DNA of 64,000 nt from Candidatus Latescibacterota bacterium. GTDB taxonomy: Bacteria; Krumholzibacteriota; Krumholzibacteriia; LZORAL124-64-63. Made by a program: the position numbers and the translations under genes. Every line of letters begins with the position of its first letter. The stretch's first letter is position 1. Below, one piece after another: positions 45,451 through 55,308 of this stretch. The notes beneath the pieces are model-generated. The model was given only the letters and a program-made list of their open reading frames with translations, made no database searches and was not told the origin of the DNA. Where the stretch lies: the NCBI GenBank assembly GCA_030658975.1, contig JAUSBL010000002.1, positions 1 to 64,000 of the forward strand, in the 5' to 3' direction.

Positions 45451-48400
45451 TCACCCGGCCTCGGGATCAACGATTCGTGGCGGGACCGCCGCCGGGCCCC
45501 GCCGCCCGCCCGGGCGCCCCAGGCCCAGTTCCCTCGTCTTCCACAGCTTGTAGACGGCGGGGTACACGAGCAGCTCCAGCAGGAAGGACGTCGCCAGCCC
45601 GCCGATCATCGGCGCCGCGATCCGCTTCATCACGTCCGCGCCCGCACCGGTCGACCACATGATGGGCAACAGGCCGATGAAGCTGGCGGCGACGGTCATC
45701 AGCTTCGGCCGGGCGCGCTTGACGGCGCCGTGCAGGATGGCCGCGTCGAGTTCGGCGAGGTTGCGCAGGCGCCCCTCGCTCCTGGCGCGTTCGTACGACA
45801 GGTCGAGGAACAGCATCATGAACACCGCGGTCTCGGCGTCGAGGCCCAACAGCGCGATCAGGCCCACCCACACGGCGATCGAGACGTTGTAGTCGAGGAG
45901 GTGCAGCAGCCAGATCGCCCCCACCGCGGAGAAGGGCACCGACAGCAGGATCACGCCGGTCTTGAAGGCCGACCGCGTGTTCGCCAGCAGCAGCAGGAAG
46001 ATGAGCACCAGGGTGGCCGGGACCACGAGGCGCAGGCGCTTCTCGACGCGCAGCATGTTCTCGTACTGGCCGCTCCACTGCAGGACGTAGCCGACCGGCA
46101 GGTCGACCTGCTCGCTCACGACACGCTTGGCCTCCTCCACGTAGCCGCCGATGTCGCGGCCGGCGACGTCCACGTAGACGTAGCTGGCGAGGAACCCGTT
46201 CTCGTCGCGCAGCATCGCCGGACCGGAGACCACCTTCAGGTCGGCCACCTGGGCGAGGGGGACGGCGGCGCCGCCCGGCGCGTCGACCAGGATGCGCCCG
46301 AGCTTCTCGAGATCGTCGCGCAGCTCGCGGGGGTAACGGACGTTGATGGAGTAGCGGGCCCGGCCGTCGATGACGGTGCCGAGGTTCTCGCCGCCGACGG
46401 CGAACATGATCACGTCCTGCAGGTCGGCGACGGTCAGGCCGAGGCGGGCCAGTTCGTCCCGGCGGGGTTCGATGTCCACGAAGTACCCGCCCGCGGCCCG
46501 CTCGGCGAAGACGCTGCGGGTGCCCGCGACCGCGGGCAGCACCGACTCGATCCGCGTGCCGAGGCGCTCGAGCTCGGCGAGGTCGGGCCCGAAGATCTTG
46601 ATGCCCACCGGCGTGCGCACGCCCGTGGTGAGCATGTCGATGCGCGCCTTGATGGGCATGGTCCAGGCGTTGGTCACGCCCGGGATGCGCAGGGCGCGGT
46701 CCATCTCGGCCACCAGCTCGTCCCAGGAGATGCGGTCGGGCCAGAGCGGCCGCACCAGCGGCAGCACGAACCCGGGCAGCCGTCCGGTGTACCAGCGCTC
46801 CCTGGCGCGCCACTCGTCCCGGGGCTTGAGCACGACCGTCGTCTCCATCATCGACAGCGGCGCCGGGTCGGTGGACGTGTCGGCGCGGCCGGCCTTGCCG
46901 TAGACGCTCAGGACCTCGGGGAACGACTTCAGCACACGGTCCTGCGTCTGCAGCAGCTCGGCGGCCTGGGTGACCGAGATGCCGGGCAGCGTCGTCGGCA
47001 TGTAGAGGAGGGAGCCCTCGTTCAGGGGCGGCATGAACTCGGTGCCCAGGCGGAAGTACACCGGCAAGGTCGCCGCCACGATCAGCAGCGCCGCCAGGAT
47101 CACCCGTCTCGGGTGGCGCAGCACGAAGCGGCAGGCGGGCTCGTAGACGCGGGCGATGGCGCGGCTGATCGGGTGCCTTTCCTCGGCGTGGTAGGTGCCG
47201 ACCAGCACGGCGCTGGCCAGGCGCGCCAGCGCGCGCGGCCGGAACGTGAAGGGATCGCTGCGCGCGAACATCATGCGCATCGCCGGGTCCAGCGTGATGG
47301 CCAGCAGGGCGGCCAGGGCCATCGCGAGGTTCTTCGAGAAGGCGAGCGGCCGGAACAGGCGGCCCTCCTGGTCGACCAGCGTGAACACCGGGATGAAAGC
47401 CACCGCGATCACCAGCAGCGAGAAGAAGACCGAGGGGCCGACCTCCAGCAGGGCCTGCAGCCGCACGTCGTGGAAGCTGCCCTTGCGGCCGCCCGCCTGC
47501 CAGAGGTGGATGCGGTTGTAGGCGTTCTCCACCTCGACGATGGCGCCGTCCACCAGCACGCCGATGGAGATGGCGATGCCGGCGAGCGACATGATGTTGA
47601 CCGTGACGCCCATGGCGCGCAGCGGGATGAAGGCCAGCAGCACCGAGACCGGGATCGTGATGATGGGCACGATGGCCGACGGCACGTGCCACAAAAAGAC
47701 CAGGATGACCAGCGAAACGATGATCATCTGCAGCAGCAGCTCGTGCTTCAGGGTGTCGATGGCGCGGTGGATGAGGTCGCTGCGGTCGTAGGTGGTGACG
47801 AATTCCACCCCCTGGGGCAGGCCCGGCTCCAGCTCGCGCAGCCTCTCCTTCACGCGCCCGATCACGTTCAGTGCGTTCTCGCCGTGGCGCATGACGACGA
47901 TGCCGCCCACCGTGTCGCCCGTGCCGTCGAGGTCGGCGACGCCGCGGCGCAGTTCGGGTCCGATCTCCACGCGGGCGACGTCGCGCAGCAGCACCGGCAC
48001 CCCGCCGGGGGCGGTCTTCACGACGATCCGCTCGAAGTCGGCGAGCGTGCGCGCGTAGCCGCGGCCGCGCACCATGTACTCGGCGCCGCTCCACTCCAGC
48101 AGGCGGCCGCCCACCTCGTCGTTCGAGGCCCGGACGGCGTCCATCACCGCGTGCAGGGGCACCCCGTAGGCGGCGAGGCGGACGGGGTCGACCGTGATCT
48201 GGTACTGCCGCTGGAAGCCGCCGACGGAGGCCACCTCGGCCACGCCGGGCACGGCCTGGATCGCGAAGCGCAGCGTCCAGTCCTGGTAGGAGCGCAGCTC
48301 GTCGAGCCCGTGGCGGTTCCCGCGGTCCACGAGCGCGTACTGGAAGACCCAGCCCACGCCCGTCGCGTCGGGCCCCAGCGAGACATCCACGCCCGCGGGC

Positions 48401-48759
48401 AGCCGCGGCTGGATCTCGTCGAGGTACTCGAGCACGCGCGAGCGCGCCCAGTAGATGTCAGTGCCGTCCTCGAAGACCACGTAGACGAAGGAGTAGCCGA
48501 AATCCGAGAAGCCGCGGACGGCCTTGGTGCGCGGCGCGCCCAGCAGGCCGCTCACGATCGGGTAGGTGACCTGGTCCTCGACGATGTCCGGCGAGCGGTC
48601 CCACTTCGTGACGATGATGACCTGCGTGTCCGAGAGGTCGGGAAGGGCGTCGAGGCGGATGGTCTGCAGCGTGTGGACGGCGTAGGCGCAGGCCAGCGCC
48701 GTCAGCGCGAGCACCAGCAGACGGTTGCGCGCGCTGAATTCGATGATGCGCGCGATCAA
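45451..48759 (-). CDS. cusA: Heavy-metal RND efflux pump (CusA/CzcA family)
   Basis: TTG start in TTGA overlap; LPDLSDTQVIIVTKWDRSPDIVEDQVTYPIVSGLLGAPRTKAVRGFSDFGYSFVYVVFEDGTDIYWARSRV; GVALINIMS-type TM segments; GVRTPVGIKIFGPDLAELERLG. Confidence 0.95.
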   Translation of the reverse strand: MIARIIEFSARNRLLVLALTALACAYAVHTLQTIRLDALPDLSDTQVIIVTKWDRSPDIVEDQVTYPIVSGLLGAPRTKAVRGFSDFGYSFVYVVFEDGTDIYWARSRVLEYLDEIQPRLPAGVDVSLGPDATGVGWVFQYALVDRGNRHGLDELRSYQDWTLRFAIQAVPGVAEVASVGGFQRQYQITVDPVRLAAYGVPLHAVMDAVRASNDEVGGRLLEWSGAEYMVRGRGYARTLADFERIVVKTAPGGVPVLLRDVARVEIGPELRRGVADLDGTGDTVGGIVVMRHGENALNVIGRVKERLRELEPGLPQGVEFVTTYDRSDLIHRAIDTLKHELLLQMIIVSLVILVFLWHVPSAIVPIITIPVSVLLAFIPLRAMGVTVNIMSLAGIAISIGVLVDGAIVEVENAYNRIHLWQAGGRKGSFHDVRLQALLEVGPSVFFSLLVIAVAFIPVFTLVDQEGRLFRPLAFSKNLAMALAALLAITLDPAMRMMFARSDPFTFRPRALARLASAVLVGTYHAEERHPISRAIARVYEPACRFVLRHPRRVILAALLIVAATLPVYFRLGTEFMPPLNEGSLLYMPTTLPGISVTQAAELLQTQDRVLKSFPEVLSVYGKAGRADTSTDPAPLSMMETTVVLKPRDEWRARERWYTGRLPGFVLPLVRPLWPDRISWDELVAEMDRALRIPGVTNAWTMPIKARIDMLTTGVRTPVGIKIFGPDLAELERLGTRIESVLPAVAGTRSVFAERAAGGYFVDIEPRRDELARLGLTVADLQDVIMFAVGGENLGTVIDGRARYSINVRYPRELRDDLEKLGRILVDAPGGAAVPLAQVADLKVVSGPAMLRDENGFLASYVYVDVAGRDIGGYVEEAKRVVSEQVDLPVGYVLQWSGQYENMLRVEKRLRLVVPATLVLIFLLLLANTRSAFKTGVILLSVPFSAVGAIWLLHLLDYNVSIAVWVGLIALLGLDAETAVFMMLFLDLSYERARSEGRLRNLAELDAAILHGAVKRARPKLMTVAASFIGLLPIMWSTGAGADVMKRIAAPMIGGLATSFLLELLVYPAVYKLWKTRELGLGRPGGRRGPAAVPPRIVDPEAG

Positions 48760-50069
48760 CGGCCGTCCTCCGCGTGTCCGCCCGTCGGGACCACGGCGGC
48801 GTCGCCGAGCAGCGCGGCGCGGATGCGGGATTCGCTGTCGAGCAGGAAGTTGGCGTGCACGACGACCTGCTCCCCGACCGCGAGACCGCCCAGGATCTGC
48901 GCCCGGCCGCCCGAGCGCACGCCCACCTCGACCTCGCGCGGGGCGAAGCGGCCCTCGCCCAGGGACACGAAGACGAGGCGCCGCTCGCCCGTGTCGAGGA
49001 TGGCGTCGTCGGGGACGACCAGGGCCTCGCCGCGGTCGACCAGCAGCGTCACGTTCGCGTACATGCCCGGCCGCAGCAGGCCGAACTCGTTGGCCAGGAC
49101 GATGCGCGCCGACAGGGTCCGCGACGCTTCGTCCAGCGTCGGGTAGACGTAGTCGATCTCGCCCGTCAGCACGACGCCCGGGTCGTGCGGCAGCCGCACC
49201 TCGACCGGCGCGCCCGCGGCGACCAGACCGGCCTCGTTCTCGTAGAAGCGGGCCTCGACCCAGACCTCGGAGAGGTCCGTCACCTGGAAGAGCGGCATGC
49301 CCGGCTCCACGCGCAGGCCCTCGTAGGCCATGCGCTCGGTGATCACGCCGGTCGCCGTCGAGAGCAGGGGCACGGCGCGCGACGGCGCGCCGGTCTCCTC
49401 GAGCTTCGCGATGAAGCCGTCGGGCACCTCGAACAGCTGCAGCCGGCGCCGCGCCGACGCCACGAGGCTCTCGGCGTTCGCCAGCGTCTGCGGGTCGCCG
49501 CCGGCCGCGGCCGCGCGCGCGGCGACGGCGCGCAGCAGCTCCTCCTGGCTGGCGACGAGCTCGGGGGAATAGATCGTCAGCAGCGGCGCTCCCCTGGTCA
49601 CGCGCGTCCCGACCGCGCTGGCCGCCAGCGTCTCGATCCAGCCGGCCACCCGCGTCTGCACGCTGCGCACGCGCGTCTCGTCGACGGCCACCAGGCCGAC
49701 GGCCCGGATCTCGGTGCCCAGCGCCTCGACCGTCGCTGGCTGCGTACGCACGCCCGCCAGGCGGACGGCCTCGTCGCTCAGCTCGATGGCGGCCATGCCC
49801 GGCACGTCCGATGCGCCGCCGCCCTGCTGGGCCGCGAACTCGGCCGCCGGCACCAGGTCCATGCCGCAGATGGGGCAGCCGCCCTTGCGGGCGGCGACGT
49901 AGGTGGGGTGCATGGGGCACAGCCACTTCGCGGCGACGGCGTCGGCACGGGTGGCGGCGGGTTCGCCGTGCGCGTGTCCGCCATCATCGCCGCCGCCGCC
50001 GCCGCACCCTGCGATGGCGAACGCCAGAGCGAAGGAGAGGGCGAGGGCGGGGATCGTCGCTCTTCTCAT
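48756..50069 (-). CDS. cusB: CusB-type RND periplasmic adaptor with heavy-metal-binding domain
   Basis: Lipobox AFAIAGCG; WLCPMHPTYVAARKGGCPICGMDLVPA; membrane-fusion-protein core IYSPELVASQEELLRA. Confidence 0.93.
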   Translation of the reverse strand: MRRATIPALALSFALAFAIAGCGGGGGDDGGHAHGEPAATRADAVAAKWLCPMHPTYVAARKGGCPICGMDLVPAAEFAAQQGGGASDVPGMAAIELSDEAVRLAGVRTQPATVEALGTEIRAVGLVAVDETRVRSVQTRVAGWIETLAASAVGTRVTRGAPLLTIYSPELVASQEELLRAVAARAAAAGGDPQTLANAESLVASARRRLQLFEVPDGFIAKLEETGAPSRAVPLLSTATGVITERMAYEGLRVEPGMPLFQVTDLSEVWVEARFYENEAGLVAAGAPVEVRLPHDPGVVLTGEIDYVYPTLDEASRTLSARIVLANEFGLLRPGMYANVTLLVDRGEALVVPDDAILDTGERRLVFVSLGEGRFAPREVEVGVRSGGRAQILGGLAVGEQVVVHANFLLDSESRIRAALLGDAAVVPTGGHAEDGR

Positions 50070-51264
50070 GGGCGGTTCTCCTGGAGGACGGGATCGCGTC
50101 CCGCGAGTGCGCGCAGCGCGGCCCACGCGGTGTAACGGTCGGCTTCGCGCTCGGCCAGCATCGCGCGGGTCTCGGCCAGGCGCCGCAGGGCCCCGACCAG
50201 TTCGGCGACGCCGGCGTCGCCCGTCGCGTAGCCGGCGCGCGCCGACTCGGCGGCGAGGGCCGCCTGGGGCAGGCTGCCGGTGTTCAGACGGACGATCTGC
50301 CGCTGCGCGGCGTCGAGACGCGCCTGCAGCCCGGCGACCTCGGCCCCGGCCATCGCCAGCGCCTCGCGCCGCTCGGCTTCGGCCAGCGCGTGCTCGTGGC
50401 CGGCGGCGCGGGCCAGGGCGTCCTGCTTGCGCGACTGCCACAGCGGCAGTTCCACGCCCACGCGGGCGGTGACCATCGGCGGCAGGGCGTCGCGCCAGCC
50501 GTACTCGGCGCCCAGGACGATGTCGGGCGATCCCTCGCCCTGCGCCGCCTCGGCGCGGCGACGGGCGCCGGCGACGCGGGCCTCGGCGACCGCGGCGGCG
50601 GCGAGGTCGGCGGGAGCGATGTCGGCCACGACGGTGTCGTCGATCGCAGGCAGACCGGCGTCGAGCGGCGGGAGGTCGGCCACGGCCACGTCGAGCATGG
50701 CGGCCAGCTCCGCCAGGTGCCCGGCGCCGCGGGCTTCGAGATCATCCAGCTCCGCGGCGAGCCGCAGGCGCTCGAGCTGCAGTTCGATGAGGTCCCGCTG
50801 ACCGGATTGGCCGGTCTCGTAGCGCACCGCGAGGGAGGGAGCCAGCAGGTCGAGCAGGTCGATCGAGGCGCGCAGGGCACGCCGCGACGCGTCGATCGCC
50901 GTCTGCTCGGCGTAGGCGGCCCGCACTTCGGACGCGAGGCGACGTCGCATAGCGACCAACTCGGCCTCGGCGATGCCGATCCGCGCCTCGGCGGCGGACT
51001 GCCGGCGCCCGCGTTTGCCGGGCCAGGGCAGGGTCTGGCTGACCTCGATCGCCGCCATGGCCATGGGGTCCTCGCCGATGTCGGCGCCCGGATAATCCTC
51101 GCCGCGCGCGCTGAAGCCGAGCATGGGGTCGGGCAGGGCGCCCTCGGCGGGCGCGGCCTCGCGTGCGGCGGCGATCCCCTCGGCGAGGGCGGCGAGGCGC
51201 GGCGAGCGGGCCAGGGCCAGGACGACCAGCGCGTCGGACGCCGCGCCGGCCGCCACTTCGGACA
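50066..51264 (-). CDS. cusC: TolC/CusC-family outer-membrane efflux protein; N-terminus uncertain
   Basis: DALVVLALARSPRLAALAEGIAAAREA...EVSQTLPWPGKRGRRQSAAEARIG; ATGA overlap with cusB; no signal peptide found in frame; start given is a candidate GTG region and should be treated as approximate. Confidence 0.8.
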
Positions 51265-51339
51265 CCGCCAGGTCGCCCGGTTCGGGCGCCGCGGCGAGCG
51301 ATGAAGGGGCTTCCAGCGCTGGACCGACGTCTTCGCGAT

Positions 51340-51894
51340 CTACTTGCCGCCCGCCCGCGCCGGTCCGGCCTTCTCTTCGGGCTGGGAGAAGGCCGGCGCG
51401 AAACTCGCTTCCTTCTCGCCGCCGCGCAGGCCGGTCACGCGGATCAGCGCCGAGACCGCGGCGGGGTCGACCCCGGCGAGGTCGGCGGCGCCGAACAGGT
51501 GATCCTGCACGAAGAGGGTCATCCCGCCGCAGGGCTCGCACTTGCCGGGCGCATCCCGCACCACCTCGGCGTGCATCGGGCAGAAGTACGAGGTGGGCTC
51601 GCCCGCGGCCGGCTGGCGCGTCTTCAGGGGCACCTCGAGCGTGCGGCCTCCCGGCAACGCCAGCGTGGCGGTGCCGGCCGCCTTCTCGACCATGGCCGGC
51701 GCCAACTCGTCGGTGAAGAGGAATACACGCACGCCCTGGGCCGTGATCAGGGTCTCGAAAGCGTGGCTCTTGGTCGTGCTGACCACGCCGCCGTGCAGAG
51801 GCGCGGTCACGGGCGCAGCGGCGCCCACCAGCGCAGCCGGCAACGCCACCACGACGACCGCCACAGCGGCGAGGAACGGTGTTCGTCTGGCCAT
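51340..51894 (-). CDS. Secreted heavy-metal-binding-domain protein of efflux operon
   Basis: Signal peptide MARRTPFLAAVAVVVVALPAALVGA; SYFCPMHAEVVRDAPGKCEPCGGMTLF. Confidence 0.82.
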   Translation of the reverse strand: MARRTPFLAAVAVVVVALPAALVGAAAPVTAPLHGGVVSTTKSHAFETLITAQGVRVFLFTDELAPAMVEKAAGTATLALPGGRTLEVPLKTRQPAAGEPTSYFCPMHAEVVRDAPGKCEPCGGMTLFVQDHLFGAADLAGVDPAAVSALIRVTGLRGGEKEASFAPAFSQPEEKAGPARAGGK

Positions 51895-52004
51895 GGGAAC
51901 TCCTTGGCGGGTCTCGTCCAACTGACAGATACGAACTGATACCTTACCAGAAAACCCTAGTTCCTGCCTATGATATCGATCCCGATTGTCGCCTCTGGAC
52001 GCTC

Positions 52005-52141
52005 AGGTCTGCACATCCCGCGGCGACAGGGGTGTCCTGCAGGCCCCGTAGCCAGGATGGCGAAGGGGCCGAAAGGCCAAGCGCTCCGGGCACACGAAGT
52101 GCCCGGAGCGCGCCCCCTGTCACCGCGGGATGTGCAGACCT
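52005..52141. repeat. 137-bp palindromic element (28-bp terminal inverted repeats, internal hairpins)
   Basis: Left aggtctgcacatcccgcggcgacagggg; right cccctgtcaccgcgggatgtgcagacct, 27/28 complementary; internal 13-bp hairpin gcgctccgggcac-acgaa-gtgcccggagcgc at 52081-52111. Confidence 0.9.
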
Positions 52142-52911
52142 TATTTACCGCCGCTGAGAAGGTCCCCGAGCAGCCCCTTCCCCCCGACCAGCCCTCCGAC
52201 GCCGCGGTGTTCGCCGCGGTTGCCGCCGGCGGCCGACAGGATGCGGTCGCTGAGCCGGCTCAGGGGCAGCGTCTGCAGGTAGACGCGGCCGGGGCCGGTC
52301 AGGCTGGCGAAGAAGAGGCCTTCGCCGCCGAACAGGGCGTTCTTGAAGCCGCCGACGAACTTGATGTCGTAGTCGACCGACTCCTGGAAGGCGACCAGGC
52401 AGCCGGTGTCCACGCGCAGGTGCTCGCCGTGGGCCAGGTCCTTCACGATGATCGCGCCGCCGGCGTGGGCGAAGGCCAGGCCGTCGCCGGAGAGGCGCTG
52501 CAGGATGAAGCCCTCGCCGCCGAACATGCCGGCGCCGAGGCGCTTGGTGAAGGCGATGGTGATGTCGATGCCGTAGGCGCAACACAGGAAGGCGTCCTTC
52601 TGGCAGAGCAGCGAACCGCCCAGTTCCCTCATGTTCAGCGGGATGATGCGGCCCGGGTAGGGCGCCGCGAAGGCCACGTGGCTCTTGCCCGCGCCGCCGT
52701 GCTTGAAGGTGGTGATGAAGAAGCTTTCGCCGGTGACTGCCCGCTTGAGGCCCTTGAAGATGCCGCCGTCGGTGCCGGTGTTCATCTCGATGCCGTTCTC
52801 CATGTAGAGCATCGCGCCGGCTTCGGCCTGCACGGCCTCGCCGGGATCCAGCTCCACCACCACGGCCTGCAGGTCGTCGCCCAGGATCTGGTAATCGATC
52901 TCGTGCGCCAT
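52141..52911 (-). CDS. AIM24/TIGR00266-family protein
   Basis: EIDYQILGDDLQAVVVELDPGEAVQAEAGAMLYME...FLCCAYGIDITIAFTKRLGAGMFGGEGFILQRLSGDGLAFAHAGG. Confidence 0.93.
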   Translation of the reverse strand: MAHEIDYQILGDDLQAVVVELDPGEAVQAEAGAMLYMENGIEMNTGTDGGIFKGLKRAVTGESFFITTFKHGGAGKSHVAFAAPYPGRIIPLNMRELGGSLLCQKDAFLCCAYGIDITIAFTKRLGAGMFGGEGFILQRLSGDGLAFAHAGGAIIVKDLAHGEHLRVDTGCLVAFQESVDYDIKFVGGFKNALFGGEGLFFASLTGPGRVYLQTLPLSRLSDRILSAAGGNRGEHRGVGGLVGGKGLLGDLLSGGK

Positions 52912-52932
52912 GTGCGTCATCTCCTTCTTGGG

Positions 52933-54567
52933 TCAGCGGCGCGTGATGCGCCCGTCGGTGGCTGCGTCGATGACGCCGGCTTCGCGCACGGCGTCGGCGA
53001 TCGCTTCGGTGATCGTCCGGCCGGCGTAGGTCGAGGCCGGCGGGTCCATGTCCATGTAGATGCGGGCCTTCTGGACCACGAAGTCGGGGCACGCGACCGT
53101 ATAGACGCGCGCCGGGTCCAGGGGTTCCCCGCCCACGGTCAGTTCGAGCACTTCCGGCGTGGAATCGGCCCAGGCGTAGGCGTAGCGCAGTCCCGACACC
53201 TGCAGGATGCCCTCGCCGCCGTTCTCGGCCGTGCGCGCGTTCGCCAGCACGATCCCGCGCAGTCCCGCGCCGTCGATGCGGAACGTCTCGAGCGTGTTGT
53301 TGAACGGCACCAGGGAGTGGATGTCCAGCAGGGTCACCGGCCCGGCCAGGAAGTCGCGGCGCAGGGTGCCGGAGTTCAGCAGCGCGACGTCGGCGCCGGC
53401 CGCCTCGCGCAGCCGGTCGCAGATCCAGCTGCCGACGTTGCTCTCCCCGCGGCCGTTGCGGCGCCAGTCGCGGGTCAGCCGGCCGATGACCTGGCCGAAC
53501 ACGGCGTCCACGCGGGCGGCGTAGGACTCGGCCAGCGACTCGAGCGCGGGATCGGCGCGGCGCCCCTCGGCCAGCACCTCGACCAGGCGGCCGTCGTAGG
53601 CGACGACGCGGTCGTCGGCCACGCGCAGGTCCAGCCGGCCCAGGTTCTTGGCGTGGCTGCCCGCCTGCACGACGAGGATGCCGCCGACCAGGCGCGGCTC
53701 GCGGGTCCGGCTGTGCGAGTGGCCGCCGACGATCACGTCCAGCCCCGACCCGGCCAGGTCGCGGGCCAGCTCCTGGTCGACGTCCAGCCCGTCGTGGGTG
53801 AGCAGCACCAGCAGGTCGGTCTTCGGGTCCAGCTCGGCGATCCAGCGCCGGATCACCGCGCGCTGGTCCTCCAGCCGCAGGCCCGCCACGCGCACGTCGG
53901 CCGTCACGTCGAACAGCTCGGAGCAGGTCACGCCGATCACGCCGACGCGCAGGCCGCCGCGCTCGAGGATCACCGGCGCGTCCGCGAACTCGAGCTCGCC
54001 GCGCTCGTCCCGCAGGTCCAGGGCCATGATCGGCCAGGCGGCGCGCGCGGCCAGGCGGCGCGCGTTTTCGCGGCCCAGGTCGAAATCGTGGTTGCCGATC
54101 ACCCCGGCGTCGATGCCCAGCAGGTTGAGCATGTCGATCCAACCGCCGCCCAGGACGCCGTCGACCTCGATCTCGCCGACGGGGTTGCCGGTCATGAAGT
54201 CGCCCGCGTCCAGCAGCAGCGACGCCGCGGCGCTGCGCCGCTGCTCTTCGAGATGGGAGGCCAGCGCCACGATCCCCCCGGCGGGCGCGTGGTCGTCCCG
54301 CCAGGTGGCAGGCTCGGGCGTGAAGGCGGTGTGCGTGTCGTTGATGTGGAAGATGGTCAGGTTCCAGGGGCCTTCCCCGCGCAACGGCGCCGGCGACGGT
54401 ACGACGGACGGCATCGCGGCGACCGGCATCGCGGCGGCGGCCGCGGGCGCCGCGGTCTCGACCGCGCACTGCGGCCCGCAGGCGCAACCGCCCAGCGACA
54501 CGGCGAGGAAGAGTCCGGCGAGGGTGGTGAGCGCGCGGGCGGCGGGGCGGTCGGGCTGGAAGCGCAT
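52933..54567 (-). CDS. 5'-nucleotidase/metallophosphoesterase family lipoprotein
   Basis: Lipobox SLGGCACG; LTIFHINDTHTAF, LLLDAGDFMTGNPVGE, GVIGNHDFDLG, VIVGGHSHSRT, ALLNSGTLRRDFLAGPVTLLDIHSLVPFNNTLE. Confidence 0.95.
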   Translation of the reverse strand: MRFQPDRPAARALTTLAGLFLAVSLGGCACGPQCAVETAAPAAAAAMPVAAMPSVVPSPAPLRGEGPWNLTIFHINDTHTAFTPEPATWRDDHAPAGGIVALASHLEEQRRSAAASLLLDAGDFMTGNPVGEIEVDGVLGGGWIDMLNLLGIDAGVIGNHDFDLGRENARRLAARAAWPIMALDLRDERGELEFADAPVILERGGLRVGVIGVTCSELFDVTADVRVAGLRLEDQRAVIRRWIAELDPKTDLLVLLTHDGLDVDQELARDLAGSGLDVIVGGHSHSRTREPRLVGGILVVQAGSHAKNLGRLDLRVADDRVVAYDGRLVEVLAEGRRADPALESLAESYAARVDAVFGQVIGRLTRDWRRNGRGESNVGSWICDRLREAAGADVALLNSGTLRRDFLAGPVTLLDIHSLVPFNNTLETFRIDGAGLRGIVLANARTAENGGEGILQVSGLRYAYAWADSTPEVLELTVGGEPLDPARVYTVACPDFVVQKARIYMDMDPPASTYAGRTITEAIADAVREAGVIDAATDGRITRR

Positions 54568-54648
54568 GGTCACTCCGGGGTCAGGGTTCGCGGAACCGGT
54601 CGCGGCAGGGTAGGCCGAACCCGCGGCGGTGGCAACCGCGCGATCGGT

Positions 54649-55218
54649 TCAGCTCGGGTCGGCGGGGGCCCGGGCCGCCAGGTGGACCAGGAACTCCCGG
54701 TTGCCGCCCTTGCCGCCCGCCAGGGGCGACGCCACGGGGCCGGCCACGACCCGGGCCAGCGTGCGCAGGGTCGCCAGCACCGATTCCAACACGCGTTCGG
54801 CCTCGTCCGGGGGCAACCGCCCCCCCACCAGGGACGACGGGGGGGCCTCGTAGTGCGGCTTGATCAGGCTGACGACACCGCCGCCGGGGGCGAGCAGGTC
54901 CAGGGCGCGGGGGATGATGCGCTCCTGCCGCGTCCAGCCGGCGTCGACGACCACCAGGGCGACGGGCTCGGGCAGTTCGACGCGCAGGGCGTTGGTCCGC
55001 TCGTGGACCGCCACGCGCGGGTCGCTGCGCAGGCGCCAATCCAGCACCCCGTAGGCCGTGTCCACGGCGTGGACGCGCAGGGCGCCCCGCTGCAGCAGCA
55101 CGTCGGTGAAACCGCCGGTGCTGCAGCCCAGGTCGGCGCAGACCAGGCCGGCCGGGTCGATCCCGAAGGCGTCCAGGGCGGAAGCCAGTTTGTCCCCGCC
55201 GCGAGAGACGTAAGGCAC
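54649..55218 (-). CDS. TlyA/FtsJ-like methyltransferase lacking the S4 domain
   Basis: VPYVSRGGDKLASALDAFGIDPAGLVCADLGCSTGGFTDVLLQRGALRVHAVDTAYGVLDWRLRSDPRVAVHERTNAL...GGVVSLIKPHYEAP. Confidence 0.88.
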   Translation of the reverse strand: MPYVSRGGDKLASALDAFGIDPAGLVCADLGCSTGGFTDVLLQRGALRVHAVDTAYGVLDWRLRSDPRVAVHERTNALRVELPEPVALVVVDAGWTRQERIIPRALDLLAPGGGVVSLIKPHYEAPPSSLVGGRLPPDEAERVLESVLATLRTLARVVAGPVASPLAGGKGGNREFLVHLAARAPADPS

Positions 55219-55308
55219 GCGCGCTTCCTGCCGATGGAGTGGGGGCCGGACGGCGACCCGCCCATCCGTCCCGGCTCGAGGTTGCCCGATGGCACATGAT
55301 AGGGCATC

